From Bacillota bacterium (GTDB lineage: Bacteria > Bacillota > Clostridia > Lachnospirales > Lachnospiraceae), in assembly GCA_023390555.1 (NCBI GenBank), contig JAEWCQ010000033.1:1-64000 (forward strand): a stretch of DNA of 64,000 nucleotides, in the 5' to 3' direction. Of the stretch, positions 34,984-44,245 are shown piece by piece. The notes below the pieces were generated by a model. The model was not told the DNA's origin and searched no databases. It worked only from the letters and a program-made list of their open reading frames with translations. The translations under genes and the position numbers were made by a program. Each line of letters opens with the position of its first letter. The stretch's first letter is position 1.

Positions 34984-36435
34984 ATGAAATATATAATTGG
35001 GATCGATCAGAGTACACAGGGAACGAAAGCCGTGTTATTCGATGAAACGGGCCTCCTGGTCAGGCGTGAGGATTATCAACATGAGCAGATCATCAATGAC
35101 CGGGGATGGGTTTCGCATGATCTGGAAAAAATATATGAAAACCTGCTGCTTGCGGTAAAGGCTGTGGTAGAAAATGCCGGTATCGAAAAGGATGATATCG
35201 CGGCAGTCGGAATCAGCAACCAGCGGGAAACGACAGCGGCATGGGAGGAAAGCGGAAAGCCGATTGCGCATGCCATTGTGTGGCAATGCTCCAGAGCAGA
35301 GAGCATTGTCGAACGATACCGGGACAGAAGTGATGAGGTATATGAAAAGACAGGGATTCCGTTATCCCCTTATTTTCCGGCAGGCAAAATGGCATGGCTG
35401 ATGGAGCATTCCATTCAGCACAAAAACTATCATCTCGGTACTGTAGACAGCTGGCTCGTCTATCAGCTGACAAGGGGAAAGAGCTTTAAGACGGACTATT
35501 CCAATGCATCAAGAACCCAGCTCTTCAACCTTCACACGCTGCAGTGGGATGCGGGCCTTTGTGAGATGTTTGGAATTCCCATGGAAGCACTTCCGGAGGT
35601 ATGCGACAGCAATGCATGCTTTGGTTATACGGATTTTGACGGATTTTTAAATCACGACGTTCCGATCCGCGGTGTCATGGGAGATTCCCACGCTGCACTG
35701 TACGGACAGGGCTGCCATGGCCCCGGAATGGTAAAGACCACTTATGGTACGGGCTCTTCCGTCATGATGAACATTGGAGAGACATTTCTGCAGAGCAGGA
35801 CGGGTCTTGCCACGTCACTGGCATGGTGCATGGATGGCAGAATTCAGTATGTGCTGGAAGGAAATATCAACTACACGGGTGCGGTGATTTCCTGGCTGCA
35901 GAATGATATGCATCTGATCACGAATCCGGCAGAAGTAGAGGCAGCAGCATTTCGGGCCAATCCGGAAGATACGTCCGTACTGGTACCGGCATTTACGGGC
36001 TTGTCCGCACCATACTGGAAGGGAAGTGCAAAGGCCATGCTCTGCGGGATGACAAGGACGACAGGACAGGATGAAGTCATCAAAGCATCGTTGGAAAGCA
36101 TTGCCTTTCAGATTGCGGATGTCTTAAAGGCCATGAAAGAAGACAGCAAAACCAGGATCACGGAACTTCGGGTAGACGGAGGGCCGACAAAAAACAGGTA
36201 TCTGATGCAGTTTCAGAGCGATCTTGCAGAGACAGCCGTATGTGTGGCCGGAAATGAGGAGCTCTCTGCAATCGGAGCGGCTTATATGGCGGGTATAGCA
36301 GCGGGAATCTGCGATGAGAAGAAAGTCTTTGCAAACATGACATACAGGAAGTATCAAACAGAGATGCCGGATGCGATTCGCAAAAAAAAGATGGAAAACT
36401 GGAAATCGGCAGTTGAAATGGTGCTTCATTCATAG
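34984..36435 (+). CDS. FGGY carbohydrate kinase, glycerol-kinase-like
   Basis: 483 residues. GIDQSTQGTKAVLFDETG, GISNQRETTAAW, TTYGTGSSVMMNIG, LVPAFTGLSAPYWKGSAKA and LRVDGGPTKNRYLMQFQSD follow glycerol kinase closely, yet the glycerol site motif before the hinge reads VMGDSHAALYGQG. In an operon with an aldose isomerase and transketolase it more likely phosphorylates a ketopentose or branched ketose. Candidates include xylulose, ribulose or apulose; sequence alone does not choose. Starts 9 bases after the transketolase subunit. Confidence 0.88.
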   Translation: MKYIIGIDQSTQGTKAVLFDETGLLVRREDYQHEQIINDRGWVSHDLEKIYENLLLAVKAVVENAGIEKDDIAAVGISNQRETTAAWEESGKPIAHAIVWQCSRAESIVERYRDRSDEVYEKTGIPLSPYFPAGKMAWLMEHSIQHKNYHLGTVDSWLVYQLTRGKSFKTDYSNASRTQLFNLHTLQWDAGLCEMFGIPMEALPEVCDSNACFGYTDFDGFLNHDVPIRGVMGDSHAALYGQGCHGPGMVKTTYGTGSSVMMNIGETFLQSRTGLATSLAWCMDGRIQYVLEGNINYTGAVISWLQNDMHLITNPAEVEAAAFRANPEDTSVLVPAFTGLSAPYWKGSAKAMLCGMTRTTGQDEVIKASLESIAFQIADVLKAMKEDSKTRITELRVDGGPTKNRYLMQFQSDLAETAVCVAGNEELSAIGAAYMAGIAAGICDEKKVFANMTYRKYQTEMPDAIRKKKMENWKSAVEMVLHS

Positions 36436-36458
36436 CACAATAGAGATAGGAGAAAAAA

Positions 36459-37112
36459 ATGAAATTTTTTATTGATACAGCAGATGTGGAAGAAATTAAA
36501 AAAGCAAACGATATGGGTGTAATCAAAGGGGTTACGACCAATCCGTCTCTGATTGCAAAATCGGGAAGAGACTTTAAAGAGGTAATCAAAGAGATCAGTT
36601 CCATCGTAGACGGTCCCATCAGCGGAGAAGTGAAAGCAACCACCACAGATGCACAGACTATGATCCGGGAAGGCCGCGAGATTGCTTCCATTCATCAAAA
36701 TATGGTAGTGAAAATTCCTATGACGGCAGAAGGCCTGAAAGCAGTCAAAGTACTGAGCGCGGAGGGGATTAAGACAAATGTGACGCTTGTATTTTCTGCA
36801 AATCAGGCATTGCTTGCAGCAGAGGCCGGTGCAGCCTATGTCTCTCCGTTTCTGGGCAGACTGGATGATATCAGCCAGCCCGGCATTGACCTGATAGAGA
36901 CGATTGCCGAAATATTCCGGGTGTATGGATACGAGACGGAGATTATTGCGGCAAGCATCCGTAACCCGATTCATGTGACAGACTGTGCACTTGCAGGCGC
37001 TGATATTGCGACAGTCCCATATAAAGTGATACTTCAGATGCTGCAACACCCGTTGACGGAGGAAGGCATTGAAAAATTTAAGAAAGACTATCTGGATTCG
37101 ATGAACGCCTGA
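36459..37112 (+). CDS. Fructose-6-phosphate aldolase/transaldolase family (Fsa type)
   Basis: 217 residues, the short transaldolase class. MKFFIDTADVEEIKKA, GVTTNPSLIAKSGR, the Schiff-base Lys in VVKIPMTAEGLKAV and the SPFLGRLDDI segment are conserved. Members perform aldol cleavage or dihydroxyacetone transfer on sugar phosphates. With the split transketolase it gives a complete non-oxidative pentose route for whatever the kinase supplies. AGGAGA ribosome site. Confidence 0.92.
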   Translation: MKFFIDTADVEEIKKANDMGVIKGVTTNPSLIAKSGRDFKEVIKEISSIVDGPISGEVKATTTDAQTMIREGREIASIHQNMVVKIPMTAEGLKAVKVLSAEGIKTNVTLVFSANQALLAAEAGAAYVSPFLGRLDDISQPGIDLIETIAEIFRVYGYETEIIAASIRNPIHVTDCALAGADIATVPYKVILQMLQHPLTEEGIEKFKKDYLDSMNA

Positions 37113-37132
37113 TCGAAGGAAAAGGAGAAGAA

Positions 37133-39823
37133 ATGCTAAAAATCAAAAAAGTTACCGTTGAGTATACCGAAAATCCGGTCGGAATCGCAAAATCACCGAG
37201 ATTTTCCTGGATGATTGACAGTGACCGTGAGAATGTAGTACAAAGATCCTATGAAATACAGATTTCCACAGACTCGGAATTTCGTAAGATTGTATTCTCA
37301 AAAAATGAGGACAGCGAAGCATCCCTGCATCACAAATATCCTGAGTTCAACATGAAGTCAGTGATGAAATATTACTGGCGTGTCAGGGTCAGGGACAACT
37401 ATGGGGAAACGAGCGAATTCAGCGAGGCAGCAACTTTTGTTACTGCCTTTTTAAAAACGCAGGAATGGCAGGCGGAGTTTATTACAGCCGAAACAGAAGA
37501 CGATGCGGACAATTCGAAGGGAACCTGTGTCAGAAACACCTTTAAAGTAAAGAAAGAGATAGAAGCCGCATATGTCTGCTGCACTGCACTGGGGCTTTAC
37601 CAGTTATACATCAATGGGAGAAAAGTCGGAACGGATGAGATGACACCGGGATGGACATCCTACGACAAGCATCTGCTATATCAGATGTATGAGGTGACGG
37701 AATATATCGATCCGACGAAAGCAGAGCAGTGTATCGGTGCTTTGCTCGGCGCAGGTTTTTATAAAGGGAAAATGGGATTTCTGGAATTGAGGAATAACTA
37801 TGGGACCAGAACAGCTTTTCTCGGACAGCTTATGTTATGCTATCGGGACGGAACGACTGAGATGGTAAAAACGGATGAAGAATGGCTCGGAGCAGATGCA
37901 CCGATTCTGTTTTCGGAAATATACGATGGTGAGATTTACGATGCCCGAAAAGAGATCCCCGACTGGTGCAGTGTGCCGCAGCAAGAGGATGCTGCTGCAA
38001 AGAATCTATGGAGAAAAGTGGAAAAAATCCCATATGCTAAACAAGTGCTGTATGCGCAGTCCGGCTGTAAACCGGCCGAGATGATGAACGTTCCGGCGAA
38101 GCGCATATTCAAAACGCCGCAGGGAGATCTGGTGGTCGATTTCGGACAGAATATGGCGGGCTGGATACATGTGCGGATCCATGGAGCAGCAGCCGGAGAG
38201 AAAGTGGAATTTGCCTGCTTTGAAACACTTGACAAGGACGGCAATGTGTATCTGGACAATCTGCGCGGAGCAAAAGAAACCATTGTCTATTACTGTAAAG
38301 GAGCGGAGACGGAGGAATATCATCCACATTTTACTTATCAGGGATTTCGTTATGCAAAGGCCGTTTCCTATCCGGGCGAATTAAAAATGGAGGATGTGAC
38401 GGCTTATGCCGTATATTCCAACATGGAACTGACCGGAAGCTTTTCCAGTTCCAATGCAGATCTAAATCAGCTGTGGTCGAATATTACCTGGGGACTTCGA
38501 AGCAATTTCCTGGATGTTCCGACCGATTGTCCGCAGCGAAATGAGCGTGTCGGATGGACCGGAGATGCTCAGATCTTCTGTAGAACAGCCAGCTATATTA
38601 TGAATACCTATCTGTTTTTTGAAAAATGGCTGATCGATGTCAAAGCCGATCAGACCGATGAGGGGGGAGTTCCCCATGTGGTGCCGGATATTATTACGCC
38701 CGGTGTCAAAAAAGTAGACGACTGGCTTTTGAGTCAGGGTACGCATTCTGCCGCGGCATGGGCGGATGTAGCGGTACTGAATCCGTGGAACTTGTACCTG
38801 ACTTTTGGGGATAAACAGATTCTCATCGATCAGTATGAGAGCATGAAAGCCTGGATTCTGTTCATGGAAAAGCACTCCGACGGGATGATCTGGAACTATA
38901 AGCTTCAGTTTGGTGACTGGGTGGCATTGGATGCACAGGAGGGAAGTTATTATGGTGCAACGCCCAATGACCTCACCTGTACGGCATACTATGCCTATTC
39001 GACAGGGATTTTTGCAAAAATTGCCGGAATCCTTGGAAAGGCAGAGGATGCGAGCTATTTTGAAAATCTGGAAAAACAGATCAAAGAAGGGTTTGCCGAA
39101 CATTTCTTTGACCCAGAGACAAAAGGGATGAAAGTACAGACACAGACCGCGCATATCATCGCACTGTATTTTGACCTGACACCGGATGCATACAAGAAAA
39201 AGACGGTGGAAGAGTTACTGACGCTTTTGAAAAAAGAAAACGGACATCTGGTAACCGGATTTGTAGGAACGCCTTATTTCACGCATGCCTTAAGCCAGAA
39301 CGGCCATTTAAAAGAAGCTTATGAGCTTCTGCTGAAAGATGATTTCCCTTCCTGGCTGTATCAGGTGAAGCAGGGGGCAACGACAGTGTGGGAGCACTGG
39401 GATGGGATGAAACCGGACGGAACCATGTGGAGCCCGGATATGAATTCCTTCAATCATTATGCATATGGCGCAATCGGGGAATGGATGTACCGGGTTATTG
39501 CGGGAATTGAGATCGATGAGAAATCGCCCGGTTATAAACATGTGATTTTCTATCCGAGACCGGGTGGAAATCTTACGAAGGCAGGCGGACAATATGAATC
39601 GGCCTATGGTACGGTCGGATGTGCATGGCAGCTGGAAAAGGATCTGCTGACCGTGACCTGCTCCGTTCCGGTCAACACGACGGCCGAGCTTCGGATGGAT
39701 CATGTGGAATGTGTTGTCTCTTCGGGGGATGTGAAGTATGTTATAACAGATGGGACCTATACCGCCGAAACAGGATCGGGTCATTATACATGGAAGTTCC
39801 GTCTGGAAAAATCCGGCTGTTAA
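37133..39823 (+). CDS. Alpha-L-rhamnosidase, GH78
   Basis: 896 residues without signal peptide, so cytoplasmic. N-terminal beta domains (SPRFSWMID; VYCCTALGLYQLYINGRKVG-like carbohydrate-binding fold; DFGQNMAGWIHVRI), then the (alpha/alpha)6 barrel with the catalytic motif DCPQRNERVGWTGDAQ and, later, TTVWEHWDGM. It removes terminal L-rhamnose from oligosaccharides or plant glycosides, supplying the rhamnose operon 7 kb upstream. Twenty bases after the aldolase gene. Confidence 0.95.
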   Translation: MLKIKKVTVEYTENPVGIAKSPRFSWMIDSDRENVVQRSYEIQISTDSEFRKIVFSKNEDSEASLHHKYPEFNMKSVMKYYWRVRVRDNYGETSEFSEAATFVTAFLKTQEWQAEFITAETEDDADNSKGTCVRNTFKVKKEIEAAYVCCTALGLYQLYINGRKVGTDEMTPGWTSYDKHLLYQMYEVTEYIDPTKAEQCIGALLGAGFYKGKMGFLELRNNYGTRTAFLGQLMLCYRDGTTEMVKTDEEWLGADAPILFSEIYDGEIYDARKEIPDWCSVPQQEDAAAKNLWRKVEKIPYAKQVLYAQSGCKPAEMMNVPAKRIFKTPQGDLVVDFGQNMAGWIHVRIHGAAAGEKVEFACFETLDKDGNVYLDNLRGAKETIVYYCKGAETEEYHPHFTYQGFRYAKAVSYPGELKMEDVTAYAVYSNMELTGSFSSSNADLNQLWSNITWGLRSNFLDVPTDCPQRNERVGWTGDAQIFCRTASYIMNTYLFFEKWLIDVKADQTDEGGVPHVVPDIITPGVKKVDDWLLSQGTHSAAAWADVAVLNPWNLYLTFGDKQILIDQYESMKAWILFMEKHSDGMIWNYKLQFGDWVALDAQEGSYYGATPNDLTCTAYYAYSTGIFAKIAGILGKAEDASYFENLEKQIKEGFAEHFFDPETKGMKVQTQTAHIIALYFDLTPDAYKKKTVEELLTLLKKENGHLVTGFVGTPYFTHALSQNGHLKEAYELLLKDDFPSWLYQVKQGATTVWEHWDGMKPDGTMWSPDMNSFNHYAYGAIGEWMYRVIAGIEIDEKSPGYKHVIFYPRPGGNLTKAGGQYESAYGTVGCAWQLEKDLLTVTCSVPVNTTAELRMDHVECVVSSGDVKYVITDGTYTAETGSGHYTWKFRLEKSGC

Positions 39824-39849
39824 ATGTGAAAAATTGGAGGTCTACGAAA

Positions 39850-41604
39850 TTGAGCAAGATTTTAAAATACAGACAGAGAACGATAAAGAACCAGATACAG
39901 GTTGCAATTATCTTTATTTCCGTGACCTCCATGCTCATATTAGGCGCTTTTTTCTATACCATTTCAACGGATAAAATAGAACATAATTACAAAGAAGATT
40001 TTTATTACAATCTGAAAATATCGGATAATATCATAAATATCCAGTTTGACAATATGATCGAATTGATGCGGAATCTGCTGATCAATCACAGCTTTATGAA
40101 TACGCTCTCGGATGCGCAGGATACGGAGGGAAATTACTTTTCTGCCGCGCAGATGAGAATCATTGAACCTGCCGTAAGTGAAATCACATTGCAGGCAGAC
40201 ATGGTTCAGGAAGTTCTGACAATCAGCAATGACGGCAAACTCTATATTCATTCCAAAAAGTCTGATATCTCCCAATATGCCTCCCTTTATACCGATAAAA
40301 GCTTTCTGGAGCAGGATTGGGCGAACAAGGCAAGAGAAAACAAAGGGAAAGAGGTTTTCTTCGGTAAGAATGCCCTGACGGGAGCAGATGACAGCATATC
40401 CATTGTAAAATGCATGATTGATACTTCGACAGGAAAAGAGGACGGTTTTGTCATTGTAAACGTGTCAAAAAAAATCTTTGATAAAGCTTTTGACAATCGG
40501 GGAAATTATGAGAGCAACTGCTTTATGCTGATTGATACAAACAATGCGAATCAAAGCATTTATTTCCGTGGCAATTCGGATTATCAGAAAGAAGTATATG
40601 AAGAGTTTTTGCAGACCGATGCGGACAATCAGCAGTATGTATTCTGTCAGAGAGACAGTTACCTTCCGGGGTGGACGATGGTTACTGCCGTTCAGAAAGC
40701 AGAATTGAATAAGCAGCGTAAGGAAATGGCATCCCTGATTGCGGGTCTGATTGTCCTTCTGGTTGCAGTAGGAGCTGTGGTCTCTTCCAGCATATCCAGA
40801 CGTATTTATGGCCCGCTGGGAAAATTGGAAAAGACGATTCAGCAGGTGGAAGAGGGAAAACGTAATATTACGGAAGACTTCGATACCAGTGAGATCGGTG
40901 TATTAGGAACGAAATTTAAAGAGATGGTCAATCACAATCTGGTGCTGCACGAACGACTGCTCTATGCAGAAATCAAGCAAAGAGAGCAGGAACTCCATCT
41001 TCTTCAGGAACGTATCAATCCGCATTTCCTATACAATACACTGGATGCACTCTACTGCATGGCGGAGATACACGGTGTAGAAGATATCGCGAAAATGGTC
41101 GAGGCGCTGTCAGAAACCTTCCGTCTGAGCCTGAATAAAGGAAGCAATCTCATCTGTGTAAGAGATGAGATGGAACATATTAAAGCGTATATGACAATTG
41201 AGAATATGAGATTTAATAATCGATTCCAGCTTGAAATTCACATGGATGAAATACTGGATGTGAAGATCTTAAAGCTGATTCTGGAACCGTTTGTAGAGAA
41301 TGCCATTATTCACGGACTGGAACCCAAAATGGGCGGGGGAAAGATCATTCTCACAGGGAAAAGAGAAGAGAATGGTACGATTTTATTTACGGTAAAGGAT
41401 GACGGCGTCGGTGTGGAAGATATGAGCCTTCTGGAGAAGGGGTATGGAATTGTCAACGTAACGGAGAGGATACAGCTGTATTACGGAGAAGAATATGGTG
41501 TGACTTTTGCGTGTGAGCCCGGAGAAGGGGTAACTGTTTCAATCCGGATATCGGAATCAGGAATGCGGGGTTTAAGAAAAGATGAAACAAATAGTGATTT
41601 TTGA
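39850..41604 (+). CDS. YesM-type sensor histidine kinase
   Basis: 584 residues. Short cytoplasmic start, membrane helix (about 18-40), external domain of about 260 residues, second helix (about 300-320), HAMP, then the His_kinase dimer helix ERINPHFLYNTLDALY with the phosphorylated His and a GHKL ATPase domain (LILEPFVENAIIHG; KDDGVGVEDM). It senses extracellular sugar, probably via the binding protein downstream. Start is TTG 39850 with GGAGG 9 nt upstream; longer frames run back inside the rhamnosidase gene. Confidence 0.9.
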   Translation: MSKILKYRQRTIKNQIQVAIIFISVTSMLILGAFFYTISTDKIEHNYKEDFYYNLKISDNIINIQFDNMIELMRNLLINHSFMNTLSDAQDTEGNYFSAAQMRIIEPAVSEITLQADMVQEVLTISNDGKLYIHSKKSDISQYASLYTDKSFLEQDWANKARENKGKEVFFGKNALTGADDSISIVKCMIDTSTGKEDGFVIVNVSKKIFDKAFDNRGNYESNCFMLIDTNNANQSIYFRGNSDYQKEVYEEFLQTDADNQQYVFCQRDSYLPGWTMVTAVQKAELNKQRKEMASLIAGLIVLLVAVGAVVSSSISRRIYGPLGKLEKTIQQVEEGKRNITEDFDTSEIGVLGTKFKEMVNHNLVLHERLLYAEIKQREQELHLLQERINPHFLYNTLDALYCMAEIHGVEDIAKMVEALSETFRLSLNKGSNLICVRDEMEHIKAYMTIENMRFNNRFQLEIHMDEILDVKILKLILEPFVENAIIHGLEPKMGGGKIILTGKREENGTILFTVKDDGVGVEDMSLLEKGYGIVNVTERIQLYYGEEYGVTFACEPGEGVTVSIRISESGMRGLRKDETNSDF

Positions 41605-42646
41605 CGATGAGTATTTAACGATTACCGGAATAAAAGTGATGCTGGAAAAAATAGGCGCAGATTATGCGGTCACAGGTTCTGCATGTGACGGCATCTCTGC
41701 GCTTAAAATCATTGATGAGGTAAAACCGGATCTTGTCATTACGGACATTCGCATGCCGGGGATGAGCGGCCTCGAATTGATTGAAAAAGTAAAACCGGAC
41801 TATCCGGATATGATTTTTGTGCTGATCAGCGGATTCAAGGAATTTGAGTATGCAAGGGTGGGACTTGAACTTGGCGTTCTGGACTATATAGACAAGCCGA
41901 TCACACGTGAGAAACTGCAGAAATTAATCGGAAAGGTGGATCTGGAACTGAATCGGAAGAAAACAGATTCCTCAACGGCCAAAAGGAAAAGTGCAGAGCG
42001 TGCACTGCGGCTTTCTCTGGATACACTGATCGAGAAGATCAATGACAGTGATGACAGTGACTGGAAAGAGGAGATAGAACGGAGCTTAAGTCTTTTGAAA
42101 CAGAGCGGTCTGGATCTGGATGATTACAAGACTGAGTGTTTCCGGTTTGCGGTTACGGCGACCGAGATATTTTATGAAAAATGGAAGCAGTATGAGAAAA
42201 CATATAAAGCTCCGCTGTTCCGTAATCTCGAACAGATGAAGAGTTTTCAGGAAGTGGATGAATACGTGTACGTCATATTTGGATCTATGTTTGAAAAAAT
42301 TGCAGTCCGAAAGATAGGATGTTCACATCGGGTCATCTCAGAGATACTGAATTATATTAATGAAAATTACAGCAATGATTTCGGACTCAATGAAATGGCT
42401 GAAATGGTTGGAATGAACCATACTTATCTGAGCATTCTGTTTAAAGATCAGGTGGGAGAGTCTTTCATAAAATATCTGACAAAAGTGCGGATGGAACACG
42501 CAAGAGAGCTGCTTCTTAAGGGCTATAAAGTAAAAGATGTCAGCGAAATGGTGGGATATTCTAATTACAGATACTTCTGTAACATCTTCAAACGGGAAGA
42601 GGGGGTTACCCCGATGGAGTACAAGGGAAATACCAGAAAAAAATAG
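41582..42646 (+). CDS. YesN-type response regulator with AraC output domain
   Basis: 354 residues. Receiver domain with phospho-acceptor Asp in LVITDIRMPGMSG, switch Lys in DYIDKPI, a linker and a C-terminal AraC double helix-turn-helix (FGLNEMAEMVGMNHTYLSILFKDQ; VSEMVGYSNYRYFCNIFKRE). It overlaps the kinase gene by 23 bases. Expected to activate the ABC importer that follows; an inverted repeat at 42709 is the best binding-site candidate. Confidence 0.93.
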   Translation: MKQIVIFDDEYLTITGIKVMLEKIGADYAVTGSACDGISALKIIDEVKPDLVITDIRMPGMSGLELIEKVKPDYPDMIFVLISGFKEFEYARVGLELGVLDYIDKPITREKLQKLIGKVDLELNRKKTDSSTAKRKSAERALRLSLDTLIEKINDSDDSDWKEEIERSLSLLKQSGLDLDDYKTECFRFAVTATEIFYEKWKQYEKTYKAPLFRNLEQMKSFQEVDEYVYVIFGSMFEKIAVRKIGCSHRVISEILNYINENYSNDFGLNEMAEMVGMNHTYLSILFKDQVGESFIKYLTKVRMEHARELLLKGYKVKDVSEMVGYSNYRYFCNIFKREEGVTPMEYKGNTRKK

Positions 42647-42708
42647 AACAGAGAGGTATACTTTTTCTCATACCCAAAAAAAGCGTACATAATCAAAAAA
42701 ATTGCTGA

Positions 42709-42742
42709 CTTTCATTTTGAAGGTAGGATGTTAAAATGAAAG
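42709..42742. promoter_or_regulatory. Inverted repeat upstream of the sugar-binding protein gene
   Basis: CTTTCATTTT (42709-42718) and AAAATGAAAG (42733-42742) are exact 10-bp inverted arms 14 bp apart, 38 bp upstream of the ATG. The position suits an operator of the response regulator; no strong -35/-10 pair overlaps it, consistent with an activator-dependent promoter. Confidence 0.5.
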
Positions 42743-42779
42743 TATCAAAAATAATTGATACATTTAAGGAGGGTTTTAC

Positions 42780-44129
42780 ATGAAAAAGAAAGTATTATCT
42801 CTTGTATTAACGACAGCAATGCTGGTAACCATGGTGGCTGGCTGTGGAAACAGTACGGGGGACAACACAGGGAATGCCGGAGGTTCATCCGAGGCATCAA
42901 CAGATACTGCAGGAGGGGCAACTGCAGATAAGGATTTCAAGATCCTTTCTATCTGGGCGGAAGACAGTACCGAAGGAAAGATCATTACAGAACTGACGGA
43001 GAAGTATATTGAAGAAGTAAATCCAAATTTCTCCTATGAGTATGAATATGTGGCATCATCCGATCTGAGTACGAAGATCTCTACCCTGATCGCATCCGAT
43101 GACCTGCCGGATCTGTTTGTATATTCTGCCGGCGCACCGCTTCAGGAACTGATTGCATCTGACAAAGTTGTTGATATATCACAGGCACTGGATGAACTGG
43201 GAGTCGGCGATACCATTGTGGACGGAGCAAAAAGCTCGCTGTTGTCCTTATCGAATACAGACGACCTCTATGATCTTCCATTTGGTATGAATATTGAAGG
43301 ATTCTGGTATAACAAAGCTGTCTTCGAAAAGGCAGGAGTGGAAGTTCCGACAACCTGGGATGATTTCCTCAGTGTATGTGATACATTGGAAAGTCAGGGA
43401 ATTCAGCCGATTGCAACAGGCGGCGCGGACAAATGGCCTACCACACGTCTTGTAAATGCATACACGTATCGTTCGTTAGGCGCAGATGCGGTTAAGAAAG
43501 CAAGCCAGGGGGATGCTTCGTTTACCGATTCCGGCTATGTGGCAGCAGCGCAGATGATCGCGGATATGGCACAGAAGGGCTACTTTGGAGACGGAGCGAC
43601 AACCGTTGATAATACGACGGCAGAAGGCATGCTGTTAAACGGGGAATGTGCAATGCTCTACGACGGCAGCTGGCTCTCCTCTTCCATCACAAGTACGGAA
43701 ACGAATCCGTCCGGCGAAGACAATATCGGCTTCATGGGTGTTCCGATTGTTGATGAATCCGTCAGCTCAGCCGATGAATTACCGACAAACTGTGGAAATG
43801 TATTATGCTTATCAAAATCAAAATATGACGATACCACGGCAGACTGGTTAAAATACTTTGTATCAAATGTAGGCGATTATGCAATGACAAATTACCAGAC
43901 AATCAAGGGTTATACCTATACAGCCGATGACAGCAATTTAAGTGCAACACTTCAGACCGTTGTAGATGCAGTGAATACCGCAAAATCTTCCACAGCATGG
44001 TGGGAAGCTTATATGAATGATGAGACAAAGGCGACCGCACAGGATAATATCCAGTCCGTACTAAACGGTGATATGGACGGCCAGGCTTACTGTGAATCCA
44101 TTCAGGAGGCTTATGATCTGAGTAAATAG
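42780..44129 (+). CDS. Sugar ABC transporter substrate-binding lipoprotein
   Basis: 449 residues. Signal peptide with lipobox MVAGC (Cys about residue 22) and a Gly/Ser/Thr-rich linker; the rest is a type 1 carbohydrate-binding protein (ISTLIASDDLPDLFVYS, FGMNIEGFWYNKAVFEKAG, PTTWDDFLSVCD, GECAMLYDGSWL). Delivers an oligosaccharide to the two permeases that follow. No ATPase is encoded here, so a shared MsmK-type ATPase elsewhere is likely. GGAGG ribosome site. Confidence 0.93.
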   Translation: MKKKVLSLVLTTAMLVTMVAGCGNSTGDNTGNAGGSSEASTDTAGGATADKDFKILSIWAEDSTEGKIITELTEKYIEEVNPNFSYEYEYVASSDLSTKISTLIASDDLPDLFVYSAGAPLQELIASDKVVDISQALDELGVGDTIVDGAKSSLLSLSNTDDLYDLPFGMNIEGFWYNKAVFEKAGVEVPTTWDDFLSVCDTLESQGIQPIATGGADKWPTTRLVNAYTYRSLGADAVKKASQGDASFTDSGYVAAAQMIADMAQKGYFGDGATTVDNTTAEGMLLNGECAMLYDGSWLSSSITSTETNPSGEDNIGFMGVPIVDESVSSADELPTNCGNVLCLSKSKYDDTTADWLKYFVSNVGDYAMTNYQTIKGYTYTADDSNLSATLQTVVDAVNTAKSSTAWWEAYMNDETKATAQDNIQSVLNGDMDGQAYCESIQEAYDLSK

Positions 44130-44168
44130 TAATTTGTGACACATCAATAATCAGCAAACAGTAAATGG

Positions 44169-44228
44169 AATAAGGGTATTGAAAGTGGTAAAAAGTTGTT
44201 CCAAGCACTTTTAATGCCCTTATTTTAT
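44169..44228 (+). terminator. Intercistronic 19-bp stem-loop between binding protein and permeases
   Basis: Left arm 44169-44187 pairs with 44206-44224 over 19 bp with two wobble pairs, 18-nt loop, then TTTATAAAC. Likely a partial terminator or RNA-stabilising hairpin that keeps binding-protein levels above permease levels. Confidence 0.8.
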
Positions 44229-44245
44229 AAACAGAAGGGACCAAT

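Noticed and set aside
36158..36691. 177-residue minus-strand frame across the kinase/aldolase junction
   Set aside because: Antisense to two well-supported genes and lacking any domain.
44169..44228. Riboswitch before the permease genes
   Set aside because: A single long perfect stem without internal loops; a terminator or stabiliser explains it.
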